Source: an uncultured Coriobacteriia bacterium
GTDB taxonomy: Bacteria > Actinomycetota > Coriobacteriia > Coriobacteriales > QAMH01
Direction of reading: 5' to 3'
DNA: 10,391 bases
Assembly: GCA_902493755.1 (NCBI GenBank)
Contig: CABURF010000020.1
Span: 1-10,391, forward strand
The notes under the pieces were generated by a model that saw nothing but the letters and a program-made list of their open reading frames with translations, was not told where the DNA came from and made no database searches. Position numbers and translations under genes: made by a program. Of the stretch, positions 1-5,918 are shown in pieces (the stretch's first letter is position 1; each line of letters begins with the position of its first letter).

Positions 1-984
1 AAGCCATGCGGGAAGCGTCTCCATGATTGCCGCCGGAATAATGTTGTCTACCGAGCCACCGTATTCGTCGAGCGAACCGAGGAGCACGCCCTTGGAAAGT
101 ACGCCAAGCGAAGTGACGCAAATCATCATCAAACCGATGATGACTGTGCCGAAGACCATTGCGTTCTTAAGTGACTTCTCGTCCTTGAAGCCAAGGCAGC
201 GCACAACGGACTGCGGCAAACAGAAGGTGAGGACGCCCACGAGCAGCCACTGCGTCACGTACAGACCGATGGGCATTTGCCCGTCAGAAAATGGATCCAT
301 CATGCCAGGATTTTCCACCATGATCGTATTCATGATGTTCTCGTAACCACCACCGGCAACAAGGATACCCGCCGCAAGGATGACGATGCCGACGATCATC
401 ATGACGCCGCAGATGGCATCTGTTATCGCTACGCCACGAAAACCACCAACCGTCGTGTACGAGATGACAACGATGCCGAAGATCAGCAAGCCAATGACGT
501 AGCTGTATCCCGTAACAGACTCGAAGAGTTTGGCGCCACCGACGAACTGGGCGACCATCATCGCCATGAAGAACAAGAGAATGATGATGGCGGATATGTT
601 CGCAATCGCATCCGACTTGTAGCGAGCGCGCAGCACATCGATGATGGTGACGGCCCCGATCTTGCGGCTGATGAGGGCGAGCTTCTTGCCCAGGATGCCG
701 AAGAGCAGGAAGAGCGCAGTCACCTGGACGGCCGACATGTACACCCAACCCCAGCCCACGGACCAGGCCTGGCCCGGTCCACCGACGAACGAACTAACCG
801 AGCCGTAGGTTGCGATGGTGGTCATGGCAAGCACGAAGCCACCGAGGCTGCGGTTTGCGATAAAGTACTCGGAGACGAAATTGCCACCTTGCAATGCCCG
901 GAACCTACCAATGCTCATGACGACCGCAAACGTGATGAGCAAAAAGATCAGAACGGGAATGAGTGTAAGGGGATTACCTTCCAT
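1..984 (-). CDS. panF: Sodium/pantothenate symporter PanF (3' end beyond window)
   Basis: Sodium-coupled uptake of pantothenate, the vitamin precursor of coenzyme A, across the cytoplasmic membrane (solute:sodium symporter family). Translating the minus strand from the ATG at 984 gives 328 residues, open to the left edge, so about the last third of a typical 480-residue protein is missing. Helix 1 lies at about residues 7-27. It is followed by SEYFIANRSLGG and FVLAMTTIATYGSVSSFVGG, then the GILGKKLALISRK and AVTIIDVLRARYKS blocks. As I recall E. coli PanF, these align block for block with its NEYFLGSRSMGG, SASSFIGGPG, GILGKKFAIL and ARYQS segments. VGGFRGVAITDAICG and LPQSVVRCLGFKDEKS are further family landmarks. 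The start overlaps the end of the upstream small membrane protein gene by 11 bp, indicating coupled translation. Another symporter substrate cannot be excluded, but the YhdT partner argues for pantothenate. Confidence 0.87.
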   Translation of the reverse strand, partial: MEGNPLTLIPVLIFLLITFAVVMSIGRFRALQGGNFVSEYFIANRSLGGFVLAMTTIATYGSVSSFVGGPGQAWSVGWGWVYMSAVQVTALFLLFGILGKKLALISRKIGAVTIIDVLRARYKSDAIANISAIIILLFFMAMMVAQFVGGAKLFESVTGYSYVIGLLIFGIVVISYTTVGGFRGVAITDAICGVMMIVGIVILAAGILVAGGGYENIMNTIMVENPGMMDPFSDGQMPIGLYVTQWLLVGVLTFCLPQSVVRCLGFKDEKSLKNAMVFGTVIIGLMMICVTSLGVLSKGVLLGSLDEYGGSVDNIIPAAIMETLPAWL

Positions 985-1243
985 TGTCGGCCCCCTCCCC
1001 TTCATCGTCCTCAAGCCCGACGTCATGCATGACGAACTTCGTCATCACGATTACGAGCACAACGGCGAAGACGAAGGTACCAAAGCAACCCGTAATCACC
1101 CACAGCGGAGTCGAGAAGACCACGATGCCCGTCTGCGCCACGCCAAAGCCAAGTAGCGCCCATACGATAATGGTCGCAACCAGGCCGATGACAGCAGCCA
1201 GAGCCTCCCTATTTGCCTGTTGGAGCTTTTCCTTGTACGTCAT
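974..1243 (-). CDS. yhdT: YhdT/DUF997 family small membrane protein
   Basis: An 89-residue protein with two predicted transmembrane helices, about residues 15-36 (AAVIGLVATIIVWALLGFGV) and 45-70 (PLWVITGCFGTFVFAVVLVI). It has a charged, helical N-terminus (MTYKEKLQQANREA) and an acidic C-terminal tail (GLEDDEGEGAD). Size, topology and the FSTPLWVITGC stretch fit the DUF997/YhdT family. In enterobacteria that family is encoded directly before panF, exactly as here. Its molecular role is not established; a chaperone or accessory role for the symporter is a guess from the linkage. The stop codon overlaps the panF start by 11 bp. The ATG at 1243 was chosen because the frame upstream has no credible ribosome site. 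The site for this start is itself weak (CGGGA, about 8 nt away). Confidence 0.75.
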   Translation of the reverse strand: MTYKEKLQQANREALAAVIGLVATIIVWALLGFGVAQTGIVVFSTPLWVITGCFGTFVFAVVLVIVMTKFVMHDVGLEDDEGEGADNGR

Positions 1244-1472
1244 ATGCGAGTCCCGTTTCTCTTCGAATACAAGCTCTGTACGCAAGGCGCAGTACGCCCC
1301 GATACATGAAACCTCACATGTGCTGTGTGCGGCCCCATAACGAGTGTCGCCACGACACCAGGCATCATGTTTTGCGCATGATAGCGTAGATAAGGCGAAA
1401 TGTCCCCTATTGCCTCGAGTAGAAAACCGCGAACGTCCCCTGGCGTTTCGAGCGAAGCGGGCTGGACGCAAC
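1244..1472 (-). other. Intergenic leader between HIT gene and yhdT-panF
   Basis: This gap of 229 bp holds no credible gene. Read on the minus strand it contains two imperfect direct repeats (listed separately). It also has a weak promoter-like pair, GGGACA at 1401-1406 and TATCAT at 1378-1383 with 17 bp between. If used, this would leave a leader of roughly 130 nt. Two small inverted repeats lie inside that leader: ATCATG/CATGAT at 1364-1369 and 1377-1382, and a perfect GTGTCG-CCA-CGACAC at 1344-1358. The arrangement suggests that yhdT-panF has its own promoter and a structured leader. The -35 match is only 4 of 6, so this is tentative. Confidence 0.3.
1395..1452. repeat. Two imperfect 24-25 nt direct repeats, period 34
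   Basis: On the plus strand, copy 1 (1395-1419) starts GCGAAATGTCCCCTATTGCC and copy 2 (1429-1452) starts GCGAACGTCCCCTGGCGTTT. Both end in TCGAG. They share GCGAA, GTCCCCT and TCGAG, differ mainly in a 6-nt middle stretch, and are spaced 34 bp apart. They could be a degenerate dispersed intergenic repeat (REP-like) or a pair of protein-binding sites in front of yhdT-panF. The window alone cannot decide. Confidence 0.45.
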
Positions 1473-1832
1473 CTATTTGCGCATTGATCCTTCGAAAGTC
1501 GAGCGGCCCATCTTAATGCCGCCGAGAATATGGCAATGCATATGTTGCACGGTCTGTGCGGAATCCGGGCCGACGTTGAGAATGCAACGATAGCCCGACT
1601 CGTCGACGCCTTTGAGTTTGGCGACCTTGGGGACCGTCGCCATAAGCCTGCCGAGGTCCTCAGCGGGGACCAACTCGGACAGCTCGTCGTAATGCGTCTT
1701 GGGAACGATGAGCGTATGGACGGGAGCCTCGGGCTCGATGTCGTCAAACGCATAGCAGAACTCGTCCTCATATACCTTCGTCGAGGGAATCTCCCCCGCA
1801 ATGATCTTGCAGAAAATGCAATCGTTGCCCAT
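1473..1832 (-). CDS. HIT (histidine triad) family nucleotide hydrolase/binding protein
   Basis: A 119-residue cytosolic protein of the HINT branch of the HIT superfamily, which hydrolyses purine nucleoside phosphoramidates and aminoacyl-adenylates. The triad signature is complete: H97-M-H99-C-H101-I-L. By family analogy H99 is the nucleophile that forms the AMP intermediate. The N-terminal CIFCKI motif (C5, C8) is the usual zinc-binding pair. It is followed by the conserved GEIPSTKVYED, EPEAPVHTLIVPK and LNVGPDSAQTVQHMH blocks. Length is normal for the family. The ATG at 1832 is preferred over the in-frame GTG at 1838, because the ribosome site GAGGAG (1838-1843) lies 5 nt before the ATG and overlaps the GTG. 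It sits 60 bp downstream of rsmJ on the same strand. The physiological substrate is unknown, as for most bacterial members. Confidence 0.93.
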   Translation of the reverse strand: MGNDCIFCKIIAGEIPSTKVYEDEFCYAFDDIEPEAPVHTLIVPKTHYDELSELVPAEDLGRLMATVPKVAKLKGVDESGYRCILNVGPDSAQTVQHMHCHILGGIKMGRSTFEGSMRK

Positions 1833-1892
1833 GGTCACTCCTCACCTACGTATGAAACATGCCGTCTATACTCGCGCCACTTTATTCCCGCG

Positions 1893-2570
1893 TCAAGACT
1901 TACGCGCCATGGCGATGCAATCGTAACGCACAGCTTTCCCCTGTAACGTGTAATCGGGTTTGACGTCCGCAAGATACGGACCCTTGACTGGACGCTTGAT
2001 AACGATCTTGCGCGGATGAGCGGCGCGTGCCGCCTCGAGTAGTGCCGCCTCGTCCTCGCAGGGTGCTTCGAGCCGATGCAGGAGCTGAAACTTCTTCTTC
2101 ACCGCAGCACTCTTGCTGCGTCCAGGAAACATCGGATCAAGATAGACAACGTCAGGCGGCACCGTAAGTTCACGCAGAACATTCAGGCTATCACCTTCGA
2201 TAACCCGCATACGCTCCACGGCATTCGCAAGCTCCGGGTCATGATGCGCCCGCTCGACAGCATCAGCGAGCATCGCGGCGATAACCGGATTGCACTCGAG
2301 AAGCGTCACGGAGAAACCGGCAGCCGCAAGCAGAAGGGAATCCTGTCCCAAGCCAGCTGTCGCATCTACGAGTGTTGGCGCCGCAACGCCCTTGATGCGT
2401 GCGGCACGCACGAGGAGCTCGTGACCGAGCGCATGGGGGCGCAGGCGATGTTTCATGTCGTCGAAACCCGCGCGCAACGACATGCCATCGCCCTCGAGGA
2501 GGAGTCCGTCCTCGTCACGTCGCAGGACAAGCCCGCAACATGCCACCTCGCTTTGCAGCCCTTCTCCCAC
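1893..2570 (-). CDS. rsmJ: 16S rRNA (guanine1516-N2)-methyltransferase RsmJ
   Basis: An S-adenosylmethionine-dependent class I methyltransferase that, in the characterised E. coli enzyme, makes m2G1516 in 16S rRNA. The 225-residue product has the AdoMet-binding motif I as VDATAGLGQDS (from residue 68) and the acidic motif II residue E92 in LLECNP. The RsmJ-specific segment VVYLDPMFPGRSKSAAVKKK starts at residue 141. The basic patch MKHRLRPHALGH near residue 40 corresponds to the family's HRRKFGGGRG region. The C-terminal RKIVIKRPVKGPYLADVKP block is also typical. It is slightly shorter than the E. coli protein (about 250) because the N-terminal domain is compact. The start is GTG at 2570, with GGAGGAG (2576-2582) 5 nt upstream. 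It is transcribed divergently from amt and probably together with the HIT gene downstream. Confidence 0.92.
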   Translation of the reverse strand: MGEGLQSEVACCGLVLRRDEDGLLLEGDGMSLRAGFDDMKHRLRPHALGHELLVRAARIKGVAAPTLVDATAGLGQDSLLLAAAGFSVTLLECNPVIAAMLADAVERAHHDPELANAVERMRVIEGDSLNVLRELTVPPDVVYLDPMFPGRSKSAAVKKKFQLLHRLEAPCEDEAALLEAARAAHPRKIVIKRPVKGPYLADVKPDYTLQGKAVRYDCIAMARKS

Positions 2571-2611
2571 GCGCTCTCCTCCGTCATCGCAATTGCACCG
2601 CCATCATCAGC

Positions 2612-2649
2612 GTTAACACAAAGTAACACCCCAGAAACTCGATGGAAAC
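2612..2649 (+). promoter_or_regulatory. GlnR-type nitrogen operator upstream of amt-glnK (predicted)
   Basis: Four pentamers stand at exactly 11-bp spacing: GTTAA (2612-2616), GTAAC (2623-2627), GAAAC (2634-2638) and GAAAC (2645-2649), each separated by 6 nt. The middle pair GTAAC-n6-GAAAC fits exactly the gTnAC-n6-GaAAC half-unit described for the OmpR-family regulator GlnR of Streptomyces and mycobacteria, whose classic target is amtB-glnK. It lies 53 bp before the amt start, within the 131-bp divergent spacer. No convincing -10/-35 pair was found beside it, consistent with an activator-dependent promoter. Another OmpR-family regulator such as PhoP is the main alternative. Confidence 0.6.
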
Positions 2650-2701
2650 ATTGCTCGACGAAAAATTGAGGTGTCAGGAGGAGAAGAAAGGAAGGGAAAC
2701 A

Positions 2702-3976
2702 ATGTTTGATACGGGAACAACATCCTTCATGCTCATCTGCACCATGCTGGTGCTCCTCATGAGCCCGGGACTGGCCTTTTTCTACGGAGGCTTGTCCAGA
2801 CGCAAGAACGTGGTCAATACGATGATGATGGTCATGGGTGCCATGGGCGTCGTAGGCGTCATCTGGGTCTTGTTCGGATGGTCCTTCGCCTATGGTGGCG
2901 ATGGGTCAATACCGTTCTTCGGAGGTATCGATCAAATCGGCTGCTTCTCGACGGTGACGGACATGCTTGCCGAGGTAAGCGAAAACGCCGAGGGCAATGT
3001 CTACCCCTCCATCGTCAATATCGGCTTCCAGCTCGCCTTCGCGATGATCACGACGGCCATCATCACCGGCGCCGTTGCCGGACGCATGAAGTTCGGCGCC
3101 CTCATGTTGTTCGTCATCCTGTGGGTCCCGCTTGTATACGCCCCGCTCGCGCATATGGTATGGGGTGGTGAGGGCAGCCTCATCGGCAGCATGATCGGAG
3201 CGCTCGACTTTGCCGGCGGTGATGTCGTGCACATTAGCTCCGGTGTGACCGGACTCATCCTCTGCCTCGTCATCGGCAAACGCAAAGGCTTCGGTCTCAT
3301 GAGCTACCGTCCCCACAACGTGCCATTCGTCATGCTCGGTGCGGGCCTGTTATGGTTTGGCTGGTTCGGCTTCAACGCCGGTTCTGCCTTCGCGGCAGAT
3401 GGCGTCGCTGCCCTGGCCCTCCTCAATACGGTCGCGGCATCGGCAGCAGGCATGCTCTCCTGGATCGTGGTCGAGCGTGTCAAGGTCGGCAAGCCGACGC
3501 TCGTTGGCGCCTGCACGGGCCTTGTGGCAGGTCTCGTCGCCATCACGCCCGCTGCTGGTTTTGTCGAGCCCTGGGCGGCAATCGCGATGGGCATAATCGT
3601 CTCGCCCTGCTGCTATTTCGCCATCTCGTACCTCAAGAGGAAGATTGGGTACGATGACGCCCTTGACGCTTTCGGTTGCCACTCCATCGGCGGCATCGTC
3701 GGCGGGATCCTCACCGGCCTGTTCTGCGTGCCGAGTCTCTCGTGGACGGATTATGGTGGACTCTTCTACACGGGAGACCCCTCTTTACTCGTGAGTCAGA
3801 TGCTCGGCATACTCGTGACGCTTGCCTTCGTCATCGTTGCGGGTCTCATACTGGGCTTCATCGTCAAGGCAGTCTATCGCGGTAAGGCCCGTGTGGACGA
3901 GAGCGATGAGGCCACCGGCTTGGACGTCGCACTTCACGGTGAGAGTGCGTATCCCGCATACCTGGGTCTTGACTAA
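2702..3976 (+). CDS. amtB: Ammonium transporter (Amt/MEP/Rh family)
   Basis: An ammonium channel of 424 residues in the cytoplasmic membrane, with about 11 hydrophobic helices. It opens with the canonical Amt N-terminus (SPGLAFFYGGLSRRKNV) and has no signal peptide. The substrate path is intact: HMVWGG carries the recruitment-site Trp (W154), and DFAGGDVVHISSG supplies D169 and the first pore histidine H177. GWFGFNAGSAFAA supplies the Phe-gate F224 and S228, and DAFGCHSIGGIVGG gives the second pore histidine H327. The C-terminal tail with GLDVALHGESAY is the conserved region that docks PII. The ATG at 2702 was chosen because GGAAGG lies 6 nt upstream and alignment to the family starts there. 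An in-frame ATG at 2642 falls inside the predicted GlnR operator. The PII gene follows after 12 bp, the usual amt-glnK operon. Confidence 0.96.
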   Translation: MFDTGTTSFMLICTMLVLLMSPGLAFFYGGLSRRKNVVNTMMMVMGAMGVVGVIWVLFGWSFAYGGDGSIPFFGGIDQIGCFSTVTDMLAEVSENAEGNVYPSIVNIGFQLAFAMITTAIITGAVAGRMKFGALMLFVILWVPLVYAPLAHMVWGGEGSLIGSMIGALDFAGGDVVHISSGVTGLILCLVIGKRKGFGLMSYRPHNVPFVMLGAGLLWFGWFGFNAGSAFAADGVAALALLNTVAASAAGMLSWIVVERVKVGKPTLVGACTGLVAGLVAITPAAGFVEPWAAIAMGIIVSPCCYFAISYLKRKIGYDDALDAFGCHSIGGIVGGILTGLFCVPSLSWTDYGGLFYTGDPSLLVSQMLGILVTLAFVIVAGLILGFIVKAVYRGKARVDESDEATGLDVALHGESAYPAYLGLD

Positions 3977-3988
3977 GGGAGGAAGACA

Positions 3989-4327
3989 ATGAAGCGAATC
4001 GTTGCAATCGTACGCACGGAAAAGCTCGAACCCCTCAAGGAAGCCCTGTTCAACGCCGATATCGCGGGCATGACCATCTCACAGGTCATGGGTTGCGGCA
4101 ATCAGCATGGCTGGAGCGAATACTACCGAGGTACCGAAGTGCTGCTCAATATGGTCCCCAAGGTAAAATTCGAGCTCGTGGTCGATGATGACCGCGTTCA
4201 GGATCTCGTGGACATCATCTGCGAGACGGCCCGCACCGGCGAAGTCGGAGACGGCAAGGTCTTCGTGAGTCCTGTCGAAGAGGTCGTGCGCATTCGCACA
4301 GGCGAACAGGGCGTAGAGGCCATCTAG
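3989..4327 (+). CDS. glnK: PII nitrogen regulatory protein, GlnK type, lacking Tyr51
   Basis: A trimeric cytosolic sensor that reads 2-oxoglutarate and ATP/ADP and, when encoded next to amt, plugs the ammonium channel at nitrogen excess. Its 112 residues match PII length exactly. Landmarks are Q39 in CGNQHG (2-oxoglutarate/MgATP ligand), the T-loop base YYRGTE (45-50), PKVKFELVV (57-65), the B-loop ARTGEVGDGKVFV (81-93) and RIRTGE (101-106). Position 51, the tyrosine that is uridylylated in proteobacteria and adenylylated in actinobacteria, is valine (codon GTG). Y46 is kept. The protein probably responds to effectors only, without covalent modification. The ribosome site GGGAGG (3977-3982) lies 6 nt before the ATG. 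GlnB is the alternative name; the linkage to amt favours GlnK. Confidence 0.93.
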   Translation: MKRIVAIVRTEKLEPLKEALFNADIAGMTISQVMGCGNQHGWSEYYRGTEVLLNMVPKVKFELVVDDDRVQDLVDIICETARTGEVGDGKVFVSPVEEVVRIRTGEQGVEAI

Positions 4328-4356
4328 TCACCTTTGGGCATATCGGTTTTACGCGA

Positions 4357-4385
4357 GCAGGCGCGGGGATTATCCTCGCGCCTGC
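4357..4385. terminator. Bidirectional hairpin between convergent glnK and DmsC-like gene
   Basis: A 13-bp stem (4357-4369 with 4373-4385, one G-U pair on the plus strand) encloses a TTA loop (4370-4372). It sits in the convergent gap 30 bp after the glnK stop, and it overlaps the last codons of the anchor gene, whose TAA stop is the loop itself. The stem is GC-rich, but the downstream T runs are short on both sides (GTTTG on plus, CGTAAAAC on minus). Function as an intrinsic terminator for both operons is therefore likely but not textbook. Confidence 0.6.
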
Positions 4386-5365
4386 GTTTGCCTGCGCATT
4401 GGAAAGCGCGAGGCCACACGAGACGGGTTGCAGTAGCCATAGAAGGCTGCACGCAGCATGGCCTGAGCGACGAGTACGCACAGCATGGCAAGAACGACGG
4501 CGATGATGCGAAACGCGGGCACAAGGCAGGCGAGCACGATGAAGCATGCCGCCGAGAAGCTCAGGGCAAATCCATAGCCGCGCTCGGCCTGCCACGTAAC
4601 GACGCAGGACAGCGCCGCAGGGACACGCCCATGGGGATTAGCCCCGGCATCGATCTCGAGTGAGAGCCTATGCATGCGAGCGTTACTCGCGCACTTGTCG
4701 AGCACCATGGCGGCGCCAATGCAGACAATGGAGATGAGAGCCGCAATCCATGGCGAAAGTGGAACGTCCATGTACTCTGCGGCGAGCAGCACGAGGCAAC
4801 ATGCAGCCACGACACCCACGCGCAATGCGACGGCGAGCAGCTCGAACAGCGTCTCGGGACCGTTCCAGCCCGGCTGCCCCATGACGCGGTAGGCACGCGC
4901 GATTACGAAGACGAGCAGCAACCCCACGACACAGGCGATGGTGCAAACGCAGAGGGAGAGCCAGCCCAACACAAGCGCCGTAAAGGCATCAACATGCGCA
5001 AACGGAAGCGTTCCCGATGCAACGAGCGCGAGAACGAGCCATACGACGAGCACGAAGCAAAACGCCGAAACGGCGAGAATCTCGCGAGAGAGCCAGGAGC
5101 TCTTCACGTTGGCAAGCGAGCGCGGAGCGCGCAGAGGCTTTGCCAGATGCATTACGGACGCAAGCATGCCGACCGTCGTGAAGACGACAGCGAGCGCGGC
5201 AAAGCGCCAGCCCCCAAACCACACCCCCGTGCTCGAGAACGCGACAACACCCTCCACGAGCGCAACGAAAGCGACGCCGAGCGCCGCAGGCGCGCAGATG
5301 GTAAACGCGATGAGTGGCAACTCGTCCACGATCATCGCCTTGAGCTTGTATTCCCCGTTGTTCAC
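4370..5365 (-). CDS. DmsC-type membrane anchor subunit of molybdoenzyme
   Basis: The integral membrane subunit that exchanges electrons with menaquinol and holds the catalytic and Fe-S subunits at the membrane (DmsC/NrfD-like superfamily). The 331-residue product has eight predicted helices, at about 14-42, 52-72, 97-118, 127-157, 172-196, 204-223, 264-284 and 287-307. The family landmark SVMHLAKPLRA (H73) is followed by SSWLSREIL, then YRVMGQPGWN, as in DmsC proteins. It is a little longer than E. coli DmsC (287 residues). The chosen start is GTG at 5365, with GGAGG (5373-5377) 7 nt upstream. The in-frame ATG at 5386 abuts another purine-rich site with no spacing and is less likely. It is the last gene of the operon, 30 bp after the Fe-S subunit. 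The stop codon lies in the shared terminator loop. Confidence 0.85.
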   Translation of the reverse strand: MNNGEYKLKAMIVDELPLIAFTICAPAALGVAFVALVEGVVAFSSTGVWFGGWRFAALAVVFTTVGMLASVMHLAKPLRAPRSLANVKSSWLSREILAVSAFCFVLVVWLVLALVASGTLPFAHVDAFTALVLGWLSLCVCTIACVVGLLLVFVIARAYRVMGQPGWNGPETLFELLAVALRVGVVAACCLVLLAAEYMDVPLSPWIAALISIVCIGAAMVLDKCASNARMHRLSLEIDAGANPHGRVPAALSCVVTWQAERGYGFALSFSAACFIVLACLVPAFRIIAVVLAMLCVLVAQAMLRAAFYGYCNPSRVASRFPMRRQTQARG

Positions 5366-5382
5366 GAGACGACCTCCATCAT
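5362..5382 (-). other. Possible leader mini-cistron coupled to the anchor gene
   Basis: Between the Fe-S and anchor genes, two adjacent ATGs at 5382 and 5379 open a six- or five-codon frame (MMEVVS or MEVVS). Its TGA overlaps the GTG start of the anchor gene in a GTGA junction. A GGGAGG site (5387-5392) precedes it by 4 or 7 nt. It could couple translation of the anchor to that of the Fe-S subunit, or be chance in a purine-rich start region. Confidence 0.3.
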
Positions 5383-5395
5383 GCATCCTCCCGTG

Positions 5396-5908
5396 CTAGC
5401 GAGGCATGCGCTGTGCCGCCTGCTGACGCACCCCGCGCTCGGGCTCGCCAGCTGGTCCGATGCTTATGGCACCACCACAGCAGTTCTCGACGCAAGCGGG
5501 CTTGAGGCCATCACGCAGGCGATCGATGCACATATCGCACTTTTGCATGAGGCCATCGGCGCCAAACTGCGGGGCACCGAACTCGCAGGCCCACGAGCAA
5601 TAATGGCAGCCGAGGCACTTGCTCGAATCCACGAGCACGGCACCGAACTCGGGGTCGCGGTATATGGCCTTGGCAGGACAGACAGCCATGCACGCCGCCT
5701 CCGCGCAATGCATGCAGGCCATCGAGACATACTGGATGGGGCAGCTGGCATCACGCTCGTAGGTGGTCATGACCTCGCGATAGCGCGGACCGGTGCTACC
5801 CGGTTTGTCCTGAGCGTGCGGACGCAGACCGTGAGCCGACTTGCAGGCAACCTCGCAGGCAAAGCACTGTGCGCAGCGATTGACATCAAAGTGAAGTTCG
5901 TAGAACAT
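5396..5908 (-). CDS. DmsB-type electron-transfer subunit, four [4Fe-4S] clusters
   Basis: A polyferredoxin that passes electrons between the membrane anchor and the molybdenum subunit. In its 170 residues all sixteen cluster cysteines are in family spacing: C12-x2-C15-x2-C18-x3-C22, C65-x2-C68-x4-C73-x3-C77, C98-x2-C101-x2-C104-x3-C108, and C124-x2-C127-x11-C139-x3-C143. An additional C144 follows the last ligand. The N-terminus MFYELHFDVNRCAQC begins directly with the first cluster and carries no signal peptide. Length is on the short side for DmsB-like proteins (usually about 180-210). The ATG at 5908 has GGGAGG (5914-5919) 5 nt upstream, overlapping the stop codon of the catalytic gene. 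The 10-bp spacing indicates tight operon coupling. Confidence 0.92.
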   Translation of the reverse strand: MFYELHFDVNRCAQCFACEVACKSAHGLRPHAQDKPGSTGPRYREVMTTYERDASCPIQYVSMACMHCAEAACMAVCPAKAIYRDPEFGAVLVDSSKCLGCHYCSWACEFGAPQFGADGLMQKCDMCIDRLRDGLKPACVENCCGGAISIGPAGEPERGVRQQAAQRMPR

Positions 5909-5918
5909 GGCCGCCTCC

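Noticed and set aside
277..1032. A 251-codon plus-strand frame opposite panF.
   Set aside because: The minus strand encodes a clear symporter; the antisense product is Asp/His/Arg-rich noise.
1833..1838. GTG start for the HIT protein.
   Set aside because: It overlaps the GAGGAG ribosome site that properly serves the ATG at 1832.
1858..1896. Promoter-like TTGACG and TATAGA before the HIT gene on the minus strand.
   Set aside because: The spacer is about 20 bp, too long for a normal promoter, and TTGACG overlaps the rsmJ stop.
2612..2628. A Bacillus-type (MerR family) GlnR/TnrA site, TGTNA-N7-TNACA.
   Set aside because: Only the right half (TAACA) fits; the left half matches 3 of 5. The 11-bp direct repeats fit the OmpR-type GlnR much better.
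2642..2701. Extended amt start at ATG 2642.
   Set aside because: No ribosome site; the extension is not in the Amt family and the ATG falls inside the predicted operator. The ATG at 2702 has a good site and family alignment.
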